A DNA stretch of 64,000 bases from Achromobacter pestifer (GCF_902859625.1 NZ_CADIJX010000011.1:62001-126000), one strand, 5' to 3'. Positions 36,785-45,583 are shown, numbered from the stretch's first letter. Numbers and translations: made by a program. The notes: generated from the letters alone by a model not told the origin.

Positions 36785-38077
36785 TTACTCCAGGCCGTGG
36801 AACACGGAGTCGTCGGGGCCCACGTGCGACGGGTGTTGCCACGTCACATCGCGCAGCGAGTGCTGGACCAGGCCTTCCACGCCCAGCAGCACCGCGAAGA
36901 TCGCCATGCGGATGGGGATGCCGTTGTCGGTCTGGCGGAAGATGGCCAGGCGCGGGTCATGGTTCAGATCCACGCTCAGGTCATTGGCGCCCGGACGGCT
37001 GTCGCGCGGCAGCGGATGCATCACGATGGTCTCGGGGCTGCAATAGGCGTCGATGATGGCGCGGCTGATCTGGAAGTCGGGCGTGTAGCCTTCGTTCTCT
37101 TCGTTGGCAAAGCGCTCTTTCTGCACGCGCGTCGCGTAAATCACGTCGGCGCCCGCCAGGCCTTCGGCCAACGACGTCTTCTGTTCGATCACGTTGCCGT
37201 TGCGGCTTGCCTGTTCGATGATGTAGCTGGGCATTTCCAGCCCCTTCGGCGACACCAGCGAGAACTTCACGTTCTTGTACAGCGCCATCAGCTTGATCAG
37301 CGAGTGCACGGTACGGCCGTATTTCAGGTCGCCCACCATGGCGATATGCGCGCCATCCAGCAGCTTGCCCAGGCGCGAGAACTCGGTCAGGATCGTGTAC
37401 AGGTCCAGCAAGGCCTGGCTGGGATGCTCGCCCGGACCATCGCCGCCGTTGACGACGGGAATGTTGGTGGCGCGCGCGAATTCCGCAACCGAACCTTGGT
37501 CCGGGTGGCGGATCACCATGGCATCCACATAGCCGCTCATGACGCGGCTGGTGTCATAGATGGATTCGCCCTTGGCCATCGACGAAAACGTAAAGCCCGT
37601 CGTGTCGCATACCGAACCGCCCAGGCGGCAGAACGCCGAACCGAAGCTGACGCGCGTGCGCGTGCTGGCTTCAAAGAACAGGTTGCCCAGGACGGCGCCT
37701 TCCAGCACGCGGGACACCTTTTGGCGGCGCGCGATGGGCTGCATCATGTCGGCCACGCGGAACAGGTCTTCAACCGACTCGCGCGTGAATTGGTCCACCG
37801 ACAGCAGTTGATGCTTGCCTTCGACCGCAATGCGCTCGCGCAACGGGCCGTCTTGTACGCTTTGCGTATACTTTTCCAGCAATACGCCGTTTTGCACGAT
37901 TTCGCTGACAAAACGCTGCACCACTTCCGGCATTGCGCGGAATTCCTGCGATCCCTCGGGCAGCAGCCAAGTGTCCAACGCCCGGCGTTTGACGCCGATC
38001 CGGGTGGCGAACACGTCGCGCGTGAGGTTCAGGCGTCGCATGGCGTCGCGCAGGAAAGCTTGCTGGGAGATGGTCAT
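36785..38077 (-). CDS. pyrB: Aspartate carbamoyltransferase with HTH-like N-terminal extension
   Basis: 430 residues, against about 310 for E. coli PyrB. The catalytic part starts near residue 88 and has FFEASTRTRVSFG (STRTR 138-142), HPSQALLDLYT and the MHPLPRDSRPG loop. It transfers carbamoyl phosphate to aspartate in pyrimidine synthesis. Residues 5-60 (LRDAMRRLNLTRDVFATRIGVKRRALDTWLLPEG) read like a helix-turn-helix of the XRE type. No pyrI or pyrC gene is adjacent. Downstream GC-rich inverted repeats (36741-36775) could form a hairpin but have no T run. Confidence 0.93.
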   Translation of the reverse strand: MTISQQAFLRDAMRRLNLTRDVFATRIGVKRRALDTWLLPEGSQEFRAMPEVVQRFVSEIVQNGVLLEKYTQSVQDGPLRERIAVEGKHQLLSVDQFTRESVEDLFRVADMMQPIARRQKVSRVLEGAVLGNLFFEASTRTRVSFGSAFCRLGGSVCDTTGFTFSSMAKGESIYDTSRVMSGYVDAMVIRHPDQGSVAEFARATNIPVVNGGDGPGEHPSQALLDLYTILTEFSRLGKLLDGAHIAMVGDLKYGRTVHSLIKLMALYKNVKFSLVSPKGLEMPSYIIEQASRNGNVIEQKTSLAEGLAGADVIYATRVQKERFANEENEGYTPDFQISRAIIDAYCSPETIVMHPLPRDSRPGANDLSVDLNHDPRLAIFRQTDNGIPIRMAIFAVLLGVEGLVQHSLRDVTWQHPSHVGPDDSVFHGLE

Positions 38078-38184
38078 GACGGGCCCCGAGAAAGAGGATT
38101 TATATACGCACCGCGCATATTATTCTCAACGCAAGTGCAAGTCCAACATTTTTGCGTACAAGGGTTTACCCGGAAAATCTGGCG

Positions 38185-38595
38185 CTAACGGCTAGCGTAG
38201 GACGTCATCTGCTGGGCATCCGCTGCCGCCTGCCCCAGAGAGAACCAGCACGCCCCGCAGAACGCCACGGCACTGAGCAGGTAGCAGACCATCGCCAACA
38301 GCTGGGCCGGCCAATGGCCGCGCGTCAGGTGCCCTGTGTAGCCCTGGCGCAACAGGCTGACCTGGGCCAGGTAGGCAAACAGCAGCCCCAGGCAAGAAGC
38401 CAGCAGCCCGCCCAAAAACAAAGCCAGCGGCAGCTGGAGATCAGGCGCGGCAATATCGCCGCCGACGATTCCCAGCGAAAAGGCCGCCAGCATCAATGCC
38501 GCGCCCCCATTCAGCCATCCCAGAAAGCGAAACGCCCCCGCCAGCAGCGAGAACGACATGCCCGAGGATCGGATCTGCTGGGAGCGAGGATCCAT
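38185..38595 (-). CDS. Small multi-pass membrane protein, unknown
   Basis: 136 residues with about four hydrophobic segments (near 24-46, 55-79, 95-118) and a polar C-terminus. I do not recognise a family. It starts 3 bases after the end of the lipoprotein gene 38599-39030 and is probably co-transcribed with it. A start at Met13 (MSFSLLAGAF) is possible. Confidence 0.6.
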   Translation of the reverse strand: MDPRSQQIRSSGMSFSLLAGAFRFLGWLNGGAALMLAAFSLGIVGGDIAAPDLQLPLALFLGGLLASCLGLLFAYLAQVSLLRQGYTGHLTRGHWPAQLLAMVCYLLSAVAFCGACWFSLGQAAADAQQMTSYASR

Positions 38596-38598
38596 GCG

Positions 38599-39030
38599 TC
38601 AGCCGCCGTTGCCGGTGCGGCACACCGGCGTTGCCGTTTGGATCGAGGTCCGCACGGCCGCGATTTCAGCCGCATCCCAACGCCCTTCGCCCAACACGGT
38701 CACGGTCACCTTGGACTTGGCGGGACCGTCGGCTTCCGCCGAAATCAGCTCAAGCACCGTGGCGGGCTCGCCCACCTTGTACAACTGGATCTCGTCGGGG
38801 GCTCCCTTCTCGCCCAAGCTGTGGCGCCACGCATAAGCAATGCCATAGGGATGCTGCACATTCACATGGCAGGCCCGCACATATTCACCGCCACGGCGAA
38901 AGGCGGCCTGGTAGTTGGTGTCGACGCTGAAGGTCTCTTTCTTCACGGCATCGGACTCGTAGACGCCCTTGCTTGCGCAACCGGCCAACAATGCCGCCAA
39001 CGTTACACCTACCCATACTGACTTGCGCAT
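38599..39030 (-). CDS. Putative lipoprotein, unknown function
   Basis: 143 residues with a lipoprotein signal (MRKSVWVGVTLAALLAGC, Cys18) followed by ASKGVYES. Two further Cys residues in the mature part (CHVNV and VCRTG) could form a disulphide. Residues after the Cys (Ala, Ser) do not give the Asp+2 retention signal, so outer-membrane sorting is likely. It is paired with the membrane protein at 38185-38595. Family not recognised. Confidence 0.7.
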   Translation of the reverse strand: MRKSVWVGVTLAALLAGCASKGVYESDAVKKETFSVDTNYQAAFRRGGEYVRACHVNVQHPYGIAYAWRHSLGEKGAPDEIQLYKVGEPATVLELISAEADGPAKSKVTVTVLGEGRWDAAEIAAVRTSIQTATPVCRTGNGG

Positions 39031-39155
39031 GATTCTTCCCGCGTTGAAATTCGGACTCCCGCGATTATGCCAGCGGCCGCAAAAAGGCCACGCGGGAAAT
39101 GTCTGGACATTTCTGGCGTGGCCTTGGGCCGGCTAGGCGGCAACGGGAGGGCGAC

Positions 39156-39287
39156 CTACTTGGTCGCAGCACCTTCAATTTTTTCCCCGCCTCGCTGAAT
39201 GTCCTTGCCCGCGCCCGCAACGGTATTGCAGCCCGCCGAAAGGGCGGCGATCGAAAGCAGCATGACGAGAACGACTTTGTTCTTCAT
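39156..39287 (-). CDS. Entericidin A/B-family small lipoprotein (second)
   Basis: 43 residues: MKNKVVLVMLLSIAALSAGC (lipobox Cys20), then NTVAGAGKDIQRGGEKIEGAATK. It shares the NTVAG-GKD core with the gene at 403-534 and fits the EcnA/EcnB family. Shine-Dalgarno GGAGAGG precedes the ATG at 39287. It is too short to stand out by length and is single, without a tandem partner. Confidence 0.88.
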   Translation of the reverse strand: MKNKVVLVMLLSIAALSAGCNTVAGAGKDIQRGGEKIEGAATK

Positions 39288-39368
39288 AAACCTCTCCTGT
39301 CTGGGCGTAGAAACCGAGGCCAGCATACCCCAAACACCCTCCTTTGCGCACCATCCGGACAGGCGGAC

Positions 39369-40268
39369 CTAGCGGTTTCCATCCGATCGGGCGATCTCAT
39401 CCGCCAGCCAATCAAGAAAGCCCCGCACCTCCGGCCGGCGGGCCGCATCGGGCAGGCTCACCGCGTAATAGGCGAAACGGGTAGGCCAAGGCAGATCCAG
39501 CGCCACGCGCAACCGGCCGGAATCCAGGTCTTCGCGCGCATGCGCTTGCGGAACCAATGCAATGCCCTGCCCGGCCGCGGCGGCCCTGAGCAGCAGCAGA
39601 TCGTCCTCGAAGCTTGAACCGCGCCGCGCCGCGTCACCCGGGGGCACGCCATGCGCTTGCAACCACAGGCTCCAGTCTGCCCGGTCGGCATCCTGCAACA
39701 AGGGATAGCGCAAACAATCCGCGGCCACACGCAACGGAGGGCCGTCGCGCAACAGCGCTGGGGTGGCGACCGGCAACAGCACCGGCGTCATCAGCGGCAT
39801 GACTGCCAGACCAGGGTAGTCACCCAACCCGTGACGCAACGCGATGTCGATCCGGTCTCGCTGAAAGTCCACCAGCTTGGACGAGGCCTCGACCCGAACC
39901 TCGATATCAGGATGAAGCGCTGCATAACCGCCCAGCCTCGGCACCAGCCAGTGGGCGGCGAACGAAGGCACGGTGCTGATGGTCAGCGTGCGCCGCGCGG
40001 CGCTGGACTCCAGCCAGGCCAGTGATTTTTCGATCAGATCAAAGGCCTGAAGCAAGGCGGGATGAACCTGCGCACTGACCTCGGTCAGGTTCACCCCATA
40101 GCGTTCTCGGACGAACAAAGGCATGCCCAACCGATCTTCAAGCAGCCGAATCTGCTGGCTGACCGCGCCCGGGGTCACCCCCATGCGCTCAGCGGCTGCC
40201 TTCAGGCTGCCCAGTCGGCCTGCCTCGGCAAATGCACGCAGGGCAAGCAAAGGCATCACAGCACTCAT
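39369..40268 (-). CDS. LysR-family regulator (GcvA-like)
   Basis: 299 residues from the ATG at 40268, with GGAG upstream; a longer frame starts at 40301. N-terminal HTH LLALRAFAEAGRLGSLKAAAERMGVTPGAVSQQIRLLEDRLG and the short-effector text STVPSFAAHWLVPRLGGYAALHPDIEVRVEAS place it in the GcvA/AmpR-like group. It is divergent from a GST and an LLM oxidoreductase gene, which it probably controls. The 128-base gap (40269-40396) is AT-rich and should hold the operators. Confidence 0.9.
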   Translation of the reverse strand: MSAVMPLLALRAFAEAGRLGSLKAAAERMGVTPGAVSQQIRLLEDRLGMPLFVRERYGVNLTEVSAQVHPALLQAFDLIEKSLAWLESSAARRTLTISTVPSFAAHWLVPRLGGYAALHPDIEVRVEASSKLVDFQRDRIDIALRHGLGDYPGLAVMPLMTPVLLPVATPALLRDGPPLRVAADCLRYPLLQDADRADWSLWLQAHGVPPGDAARRGSSFEDDLLLLRAAAAGQGIALVPQAHAREDLDSGRLRVALDLPWPTRFAYYAVSLPDAARRPEVRGFLDWLADEIARSDGNR

Positions 40269-40396
40269 TCCCACTCCAAAATTTAGAAAATCTATCTTCA
40301 AAAGCGAGAAACAATCGTTTTACGTGATAGTGATTCAGCATCAACATGGCATCACCTCCACGCATCAGGAAGTAGTTTAGCTAACTTCTATCGATT

Positions 40397-41032
40397 ATGA
40401 CCACGCCAACTCTGCATCTCTACACCGACAGCTCACCCAACGGTTTCAAGATCACCATCGCGCTGGAAGAACTGGCGCTGCCCTATACGCTGCATCACAT
40501 CCGCATTGACCAGGGCCAGCATCGCGACCCCGCTTTCCTGACACTCAACCCGCATGGACGGATTCCCGTGCTGCACGACGCCGAGACGGGAATCACGCTG
40601 TTCGAATCGGCCGCGATTCTGCTGTATCTGGCCGACAAGACCGGACGCCTGCTCCCCTCTGCACCCGCCGAAAAATGGGAAGCCATTACTTGGCTGATGT
40701 TCCATAGCGCCAGCATGGGCCCCATCCTGGGCCAGCGTGTGCATGCCGAGTGCTTTGCGGTTGAACGCAACGAGATCGCGATCCAGCGTTATCGCCGCCT
40801 GAGCGAAGACATCTTCGCCGTACTCGACGCGCGCCTGGCACAACGCACCTGGTTGGCTGGCAACGACTTTTCCATCGCCGATATCGCCACTTTCGGCTGG
40901 ATGCACATCGCCAGGATCATCGAGTTCGACTTCAGCCGGCATCTCCACCTGAGCGCCTGGCATCAGCGGGCCACTCAACGTCCTGCGGTGCAACGCGGCA
41001 TCGCCCTGCCACAACCGGCCGTTGGCCCTTGA
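40397..41032 (+). CDS. Glutathione S-transferase-family protein
   Basis: 211 residues. N-terminal thioredoxin fold (LHLYTDSSPNGFKITIALEELALPYTLHHI) with the cis-Pro/Glu-Ser site at GRIPVLHD and LFESAAILLYLADK. The C-terminal helical domain ends with DFSIADIATFGWM. The SPNGFKI text is typical of the YghU/YfcG-like or Ure2-like bacterial GSTs, which act on disulphides or organic hydroperoxides. It overlaps or abuts the following LLM oxidoreductase gene, implying an operon. Confidence 0.9.
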   Translation: MTTPTLHLYTDSSPNGFKITIALEELALPYTLHHIRIDQGQHRDPAFLTLNPHGRIPVLHDAETGITLFESAAILLYLADKTGRLLPSAPAEKWEAITWLMFHSASMGPILGQRVHAECFAVERNEIAIQRYRRLSEDIFAVLDARLAQRTWLAGNDFSIADIATFGWMHIARIIEFDFSRHLHLSAWHQRATQRPAVQRGIALPQPAVGP

Positions 41033-41052
41033 AACCCCGGACTCATGACTTC

Positions 41053-42093
41053 ATGATCGATTCCACACACACCCCTCCGACGCCCACCGGCGCCTCCGCG
41101 CCGGCCTTCGCCATGCACCCCGGCTACCGCCGCATGTTTGCCCCTGGCCAACTGACCTTGGGCATTTTTCTGCCCTTGAGGTTCTACCGGGGCGACATGG
41201 CAGTGCTGCAAGGCCAGGCCGACCTGGTGGCCGAGATCGACCGCCGAGGATTCGCCGCCGCATGGGTCCGCGACGTGCCCTTGTACGATCCGAACTTCGG
41301 CGATGCGGGACAGGTATTCGACCCCTTCGCGTATCTGGCCTATTTGGCGGCGCGCACCGAACGCCTCGCGCTCGCCACCGGCAGTGCGGTTTTCACGCTG
41401 CGCCATCCCATCGATCTAGCCAAGGCCGCCGCCACGCTGGACCGCCTGTCCGGCGGCAGGCTCGTCATGGGCATCGCGTCCGGCGACCGCCCTGTCGAAT
41501 TTCCCGCGTACGGGCTGGACTTCGCGCAACGCGGCGACCGCTTCGCGCAAGCCGTTTCCTATTTCCGCCAACTGATGGGTGCCCCGCATGGCGCCATCGA
41601 CTCGCCCCTCGGCCGTCTGGCAGGCCCGCAGCTTCTGCCCAAACCGCAAGCGGGGCGCGTACCGTTGCTGATCACGGGCTCCTGCCGGCAGACGCCGCAA
41701 TGGGTCAGCGAGCACGCCGACGGCTGGTTGACCTATCCCGACTCCACGCACGACGACGCAGGCCCCGAACGGCTGGCACAAAAGATCCGATCCTGGCGTG
41801 CGCGAATTCCGGATTCCGGATTCCGGCCGCACGTCACCAACGAATGGCTGGACCTGGCGGCCGATCCGGATTTTCCGCGCACGCCCATGCAAGGCGGCTA
41901 CGTCCTGCGCACCGGGCGCCGGGGTCTGCTTGACCTGCTGGCACGATGGCAGGAGGCGGGCGTGAACCACGCGGCGCTGGGAATCCAATTCTCGGAACGG
42001 CCCGCGGCCGAGGTTATCCAGGAACTGGCCGAGGAGGTCTTACCGTACTTTCCCGCACACCAGGGGCCACCCCCGGCTGCTGCCCGCTGGTAG
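41053..42093 (+). CDS. LLM-class flavin-dependent oxidoreductase
   Basis: 346 residues from the ATG at 41053. A TTG at 41029 overlapping the GST stop would add 8 residues. The bacterial luciferase-like barrel is recognised from LTLGIFLPLRFYRGDM, RTERLALATGSAVFTLRHPIDLAKAAATLDRLSGGRLVMGIASGDRP and the C-terminal GVNHAALGIQFSERPAAEVIQEL. Such enzymes are FMN or F420-dependent monooxygenases or reductases. Together with the GST and LysR genes it may form a detoxification unit; the substrate is unknown. Confidence 0.87.
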   Translation: MIDSTHTPPTPTGASAPAFAMHPGYRRMFAPGQLTLGIFLPLRFYRGDMAVLQGQADLVAEIDRRGFAAAWVRDVPLYDPNFGDAGQVFDPFAYLAYLAARTERLALATGSAVFTLRHPIDLAKAAATLDRLSGGRLVMGIASGDRPVEFPAYGLDFAQRGDRFAQAVSYFRQLMGAPHGAIDSPLGRLAGPQLLPKPQAGRVPLLITGSCRQTPQWVSEHADGWLTYPDSTHDDAGPERLAQKIRSWRARIPDSGFRPHVTNEWLDLAADPDFPRTPMQGGYVLRTGRRGLLDLLARWQEAGVNHAALGIQFSERPAAEVIQELAEEVLPYFPAHQGPPPAAARW

Positions 42094-42164
42094 GCCAGAC
42101 CGACCTACAATGCGGCCCGGCCGCGGCTGTCGCGTATTTGCCGGCAATGGATTAGGATGCGCAA

Positions 42165-42524
42165 ATGAACAAAAAACCTGTACCGCAGAACGCTGGCGCA
42201 GCCCCCAAGGGCTGGGGCTGGGAACAGCCGGAATGCCGCGGACAAGCGGCTTTGGCGCTGTTCATCGACGATCTGCACCGAATTCTGCAAGCCCATACCG
42301 CCGGCAAGTTGGCGGACAGCAGCACCTTGGCGGACGCCCAGGCACACGTCGACGAATTGCTTGCCCGATACAACGAAATCAACGCCGCCCCGGATATTTT
42401 CCTTGGACAATCGGTCGAACTGAAGGAAGGCGTCGACCGCAATGGCGTTTCCCATACGGTACCGATTTTTTCGGCACGGCTGAAAAAATCGCTGGTGTCG
42501 ATGCTGGGCCAAGGCCCCGGCTGA
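42165..42524 (+). CDS. Conserved hypothetical protein
   Basis: 119 residues, soluble, with no signal or membrane segment. A helical middle (ALALFIDDLHRILQAHTAGKLADSSTLADAQAHVDELLARYNEINAAP) is followed by a basic C-terminus. I do not recognise a family. No strong Shine-Dalgarno is present (GGATGCGCAA). It is followed 65 bases later by the Nif11-like gene on the same strand. Confidence 0.6.
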   Translation: MNKKPVPQNAGAAPKGWGWEQPECRGQAALALFIDDLHRILQAHTAGKLADSSTLADAQAHVDELLARYNEINAAPDIFLGQSVELKEGVDRNGVSHTVPIFSARLKKSLVSMLGQGPG

Positions 42525-42589
42525 ACCGTCCCCCATACAGGCCAACGCACGGCGGCCGGCCACGAACCACAGCAACAGGAGACCCCCTA

Positions 42590-42994
42590 ATGAATTCAGA
42601 CAATGTCGTAGAGTTTCTCCGCCTGCTGTCGCTGGACGTCTCGCTGGGCGCCGCCGCCCAACACGCCGCCAGTCAGCCGGACGCGCCGCTCGCGTTGGCA
42701 CGATTGGCCACCGCCCATGGCTTGCCTTGCAGCGCTTCGGACTGGTCTTTCTTTGCCCGCAGCTGCCTGGACACCTCGACGCAAGCCGAAGCAGAGGGCG
42801 GCCCCGTCGGCGCCACCATCTGGCAATTGGTGCAAGACCCCGCCCACGGCACGGACATTCCGGCCAGCGCCATTACGCGCGTCATCGGCATCATCACTCA
42901 ACCGGAAGGCGGCCCGCCAGTCGTGGGCCATGTTGTTGGCGATCTGGCCCCGCGCGCACCGCTAGGCATGGCGCCCTACCCCACGGGTTCCTGA
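42590..42994 (+). CDS. Small protein with Nif11-like N-terminal region
   Basis: 134 residues from the ATG at 42590, with a good AGGAGA site. The first 65 or so (NVVEFLRLLSLDVSLGAAAQ, then ALARLATAHGLPCSASDWSFFARS) follow the pattern of the Nif11 domain: a helix with FL, a DxxL turn, a second helix and an A-x-x-x-G-hydrophobic end. Nif11-type regions act as leader peptides of some RiPP precursors but also occur in unmodified proteins. The C-terminal part (about 66-134) is Pro/Gly-rich. No RiPP enzyme is nearby. The assignment is by eye. Confidence 0.55.
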   Translation: MNSDNVVEFLRLLSLDVSLGAAAQHAASQPDAPLALARLATAHGLPCSASDWSFFARSCLDTSTQAEAEGGPVGATIWQLVQDPAHGTDIPASAITRVIGIITQPEGGPPVVGHVVGDLAPRAPLGMAPYPTGS

Positions 42995-43011
42995 TTGGCC
43001 ACGCTGGCGCC

Positions 43012-44268
43012 CTAGGGGCAGCCAGCCAGATATTGCTTCACGCCCGACGCGGCGACCCGTCCGCTGGCCATGCAGGCGGTCAGCAGGTAGCCGCCCGTGG
43101 GCGCCTCCCAATCCAGCATCTCGCCCGCGCAGAACACGCCAGGCGCCGACCGCAGCATCAGGCCGGCGTTCAGGGCGTCAAATGACACGCCGCCCGCCGT
43201 GCTGATGGCTTCGTCAATCGGCCGCGTGCGCACAAGCGTCAACGGCAAGGCTTTGATCCGTAATCCAAGCTTTACCGGATCCTTGAAATCTTCGGCGGAT
43301 GCACATTCGCGCAACAGCCCCGCCTTCACGCCGGTCAACCCCAGCCGGCTTTGCAGATGGCTGGACATGGAGCGCGCTCCGCGAGGGTGCATCACCGCGG
43401 CCAGGACTTTTTCCTGCGTCCAGTCCGGAGCCAGATCCAACGTCGCGATGGCCTGCCCTTGCGCATCGATCTCATCGCGCAAGGGTGCGGACAAGGCGTA
43501 GACCAGACTGCCTTCAACCCCGGTTTCCGACACCACGAATTCGCCTTGCCGGGCCAGCACGCCGCCCGCTTGCAGCGCGCACGACATGGCGACAGATTTG
43601 ACGGGCTGCCCGGCAAAACGTTGACGGAAGTGGTCCGACCAGGCCACATCGAACCCGCTATTGGCGGGGCGTAGCGGCGCCACCTCGATCCCTTGCGCCT
43701 GCAACCCCGCGACCCATGCGCCGTCCGAGCCCAGTTTGGCCCAACTGCCACCTCCCAAGGCCAGCACCACGGCATCCGCCTTCAGCGTTTGCACGCCCTC
43801 CGGGGTGTCGAACCGCAGCACATTCGCGGTAGGCGCGTCATGGTCCGACCACCCCAACCAGCGGTGCCGCATATGGAAACGCACGCCACTGGCGCGCAGC
43901 CTGGCCAGCCAGGCCCGCAACAATGGCGCGGCCTTCATTTCCTGGGGAAAGACTCGCCCTGACGAACCGACAAAGGTCTCGATGCCCAGTTGCTGCGCCC
44001 AATCCCGCAACCCTGCGGCGTCCAACACGGCCAGCCAAGGCATCACGTCTGCGGCACGCGCGCCATAGCGCGCAAGAAAAGGGGCTGCTGCCTCGTTATG
44101 CGTCAGGTTCAGCCCGCCCCGGCCCGCCATCAGGAACTTGCGCCCGACCGAAGGCATGGCGTCGAACACATCCACTTGCAGGCCTTGGCCTGCCAGGCCC
44201 TCTGCCGCCATCAGGCCCGCCGGACCACCGCCAATGATCGCAATGCGTTGGGAAGCGCTCATGGTCAT
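43012..44268 (-). CDS. FAD-dependent oxidoreductase, BaiN/TIGR03862-like flavoprotein
   Basis: 418 residues. N-terminal dinucleotide-binding IAIIGGGPAGLMAAEGLAGQG, then GRKFLMAGRGGLNLTHNE, ALGGGSWAKLGSDGAW, and the C-terminal FAD-contact GEMLDWEAPTGGYLLTACMASGRVA. This is the HI0933/BaiN family of flavoproteins, with the TIGR03862-type length. Reaction unknown. It converges with the Nif11-like gene 17 bases away. Confidence 0.9.
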   Translation of the reverse strand: MTMSASQRIAIIGGGPAGLMAAEGLAGQGLQVDVFDAMPSVGRKFLMAGRGGLNLTHNEAAAPFLARYGARAADVMPWLAVLDAAGLRDWAQQLGIETFVGSSGRVFPQEMKAAPLLRAWLARLRASGVRFHMRHRWLGWSDHDAPTANVLRFDTPEGVQTLKADAVVLALGGGSWAKLGSDGAWVAGLQAQGIEVAPLRPANSGFDVAWSDHFRQRFAGQPVKSVAMSCALQAGGVLARQGEFVVSETGVEGSLVYALSAPLRDEIDAQGQAIATLDLAPDWTQEKVLAAVMHPRGARSMSSHLQSRLGLTGVKAGLLRECASAEDFKDPVKLGLRIKALPLTLVRTRPIDEAISTAGGVSFDALNAGLMLRSAPGVFCAGEMLDWEAPTGGYLLTACMASGRVAASGVKQYLAGCP

Positions 44269-44450
44269 GACGCCAGGATCGTCAAGGCAGGGATGTGGAA
44301 GGGCGAAGGAGACGGCATGGAGGGCAAATCGAATTCATCCGGACAAGCGATGCGCGACGTGTGGCGCTGAGGGGAAGAATTGTCGCATGGCGCCAGGAGG
44401 CCCTCCCCCGTGGCATGCAGGAACCGGATGTTCGGACGACGGCCCGGATG

Positions 44451-44502
44451 AAAAAAGGCCCGGCGCCGGCCACTTATTGACCGCAGGCGCCAAGCCTTTG
44501 TT
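44451..44502 (-). terminator. Probable terminator, minus strand
   Basis: An imperfect long hairpin (AAAGGC-CC-GGCGCC at 44454-44466 against GGCGCC-AA-GCCTTT at 44486-44499) is followed on the minus strand by six T. It lies 75 bases beyond the stop of the gene at 44577-44921. The rest of the 308-base gap 44269-44576 holds the DnaA-box-like pair (44545-44567) and no credible gene. Confidence 0.6.
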
Positions 44503-44544
44503 ATGACAGGACAATTTGGACCTACGCAGAGGCTATCCCAAGGC

Positions 44545-44567
44545 TTGTCCACAGTCGCTGTGGGTAA
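44545..44567. repeat. Inverted DnaA-box-like pair, copy 1
   Basis: TTGTCCACA (44545-44553) and TGTGGGTAA (44559-44567, the complement of TTACCCACA) face each other across five bases. Each differs by one base from TTATNCACA. The flank CTATCCCAAGGC on the left and the CT on the right are shared with copy 2 at 48180-48202, so this is a repeated unit and not a chance palindrome. Confidence 0.7.
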
Positions 44568-44576
44568 CTCCCAGGG

Positions 44577-44921
44577 TCAGGCGTTACCTGCCGCCTGCAT
44601 CGGACCCGACCAGGGTTCCGAATCCAGCTCGAAGCGTAGCTCCTGATATTCGCCGTCCACCCCCACCGACCGCAGCAGGCCGGCCCCCATGGCCTGGCCC
44701 AGGGCACGGCGGCACAGGGTTTCAGGATCGTCCGGCAATGACTGAAATACGCCGGCCGGAATGCGCAAGCGCAACAATGCCTGGGGATCGCCGCGCTCCG
44801 CCGGCCGGCCAATATGGATATGGGCGGGATAACCGTGAGGGCACCAGATGCCCACGTGGTACTTGCCTTCAGCGCCGGTGTCGGCAACGTAGCCGGGATG
44901 ATCGTACTTTGCGGTGCCCAT
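44577..44921 (-). CDS. Conserved hypothetical protein with paired His motif
   Basis: 114 residues from the ATG at 44921, with GGAGGG as Shine-Dalgarno; the longer upstream frame has no support. Text GKYHVGIWCPHGYPAHIHIGRPAERGDP gives a cluster of His and Cys residues that could bind a metal. The protein is small and soluble. I do not recognise the family. Confidence 0.65.
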   Translation of the reverse strand: MGTAKYDHPGYVADTGAEGKYHVGIWCPHGYPAHIHIGRPAERGDPQALLRLRIPAGVFQSLPDDPETLCRRALGQAMGAGLLRSVGVDGEYQELRFELDSEPWSGPMQAAGNA

Positions 44922-45063
44922 GGACCCTCCTCGAGTGCGGCAAACTAGCGCGCGTGACCCATGGTAGCTCAGGGTCGCGGCGCTGTGCGGCCGGGAACAC
45001 CCGGGAAACTCCGGGCTGGAACAAAGGATTGACCCAAGGCAAGTAACACGCAAAAAACGGACG

Positions 45064-45097
45064 AAAAAAAGCCGCGATTGGCATCGCGGCTTTTTCT
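45064..45097 (-). terminator. Intrinsic terminator after tRNA-fMet
   Basis: GCCGCGAT/ATCGCGGC stem (45071-45078 and 45083-45090), extended by A:T pairs, with a 4-base loop and seven T on the minus strand. Confidence 0.93.
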
Positions 45098-45105
45098 CTT
45101 GAAAC

Positions 45106-45182
<77 letters not shown>

Positions 45183-45202
45183 TCTGATGTGTGAATCATA
45201 CC

Positions 45203-45583
45203 TCATTTTAGAATCTTGTGCAGCGCACCCAGGCGATTATTCGTGTTTTCTGCCTGATTCATGCGAAAAATATTCGCCACCAGCCCCAGAAACCGGCTCA
45301 CAGGGCCAGGAACATCCTGGTAAATCACCTCCGCCGGACCTAGCGCCATCACCCGCACCACGCCGCCGCAACCGATGCGCTGCGCCTCGCCCGCATTGAC
45401 ACGGGTGGAAACCGGCAAAGACAGGCTGCCTGCGGCTTCCGCGCCGGTTGACGGCTCTTCCACCCGCACACTGCCCGCAATGCAGATGACCGTGGCACCG
45501 GTGCGCAGCATCAATTGCCGGCTGGCGCCGGAGGCGATTTCCAGGCGGCGGGCCAAGGGTTGGGCGGTGGGTTCGGCATTCAT
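45203..45583 (-). CDS. Small hypothetical protein, possibly DUF2917
   Basis: 126 residues, mostly beta strands (RQLMLRTGATVICIAGSVRVEEP, then GEAQRIGCGGVVRVMALGPAEVIYQ), a single-sheet cupin-like or DUF2917-like pattern. It is divergent from a MocR-type regulator, an arrangement in which such proteins are often found. Function unknown. Confidence 0.6.
   Translation of the reverse strand: MNAEPTAQPLARRLEIASGASRQLMLRTGATVICIAGSVRVEEPSTGAEAAGSLSLPVSTRVNAGEAQRIGCGGVVRVMALGPAEVIYQDVPGPVSRFLGLVANIFRMNQAENTNNRLGALHKILK

Noticed and set aside
35759-38188. 809-residue plus-strand frame opposite the cyclase and pyrB genes
   Set aside because: Spans two well-identified genes on the other strand and shows antisense-type composition.
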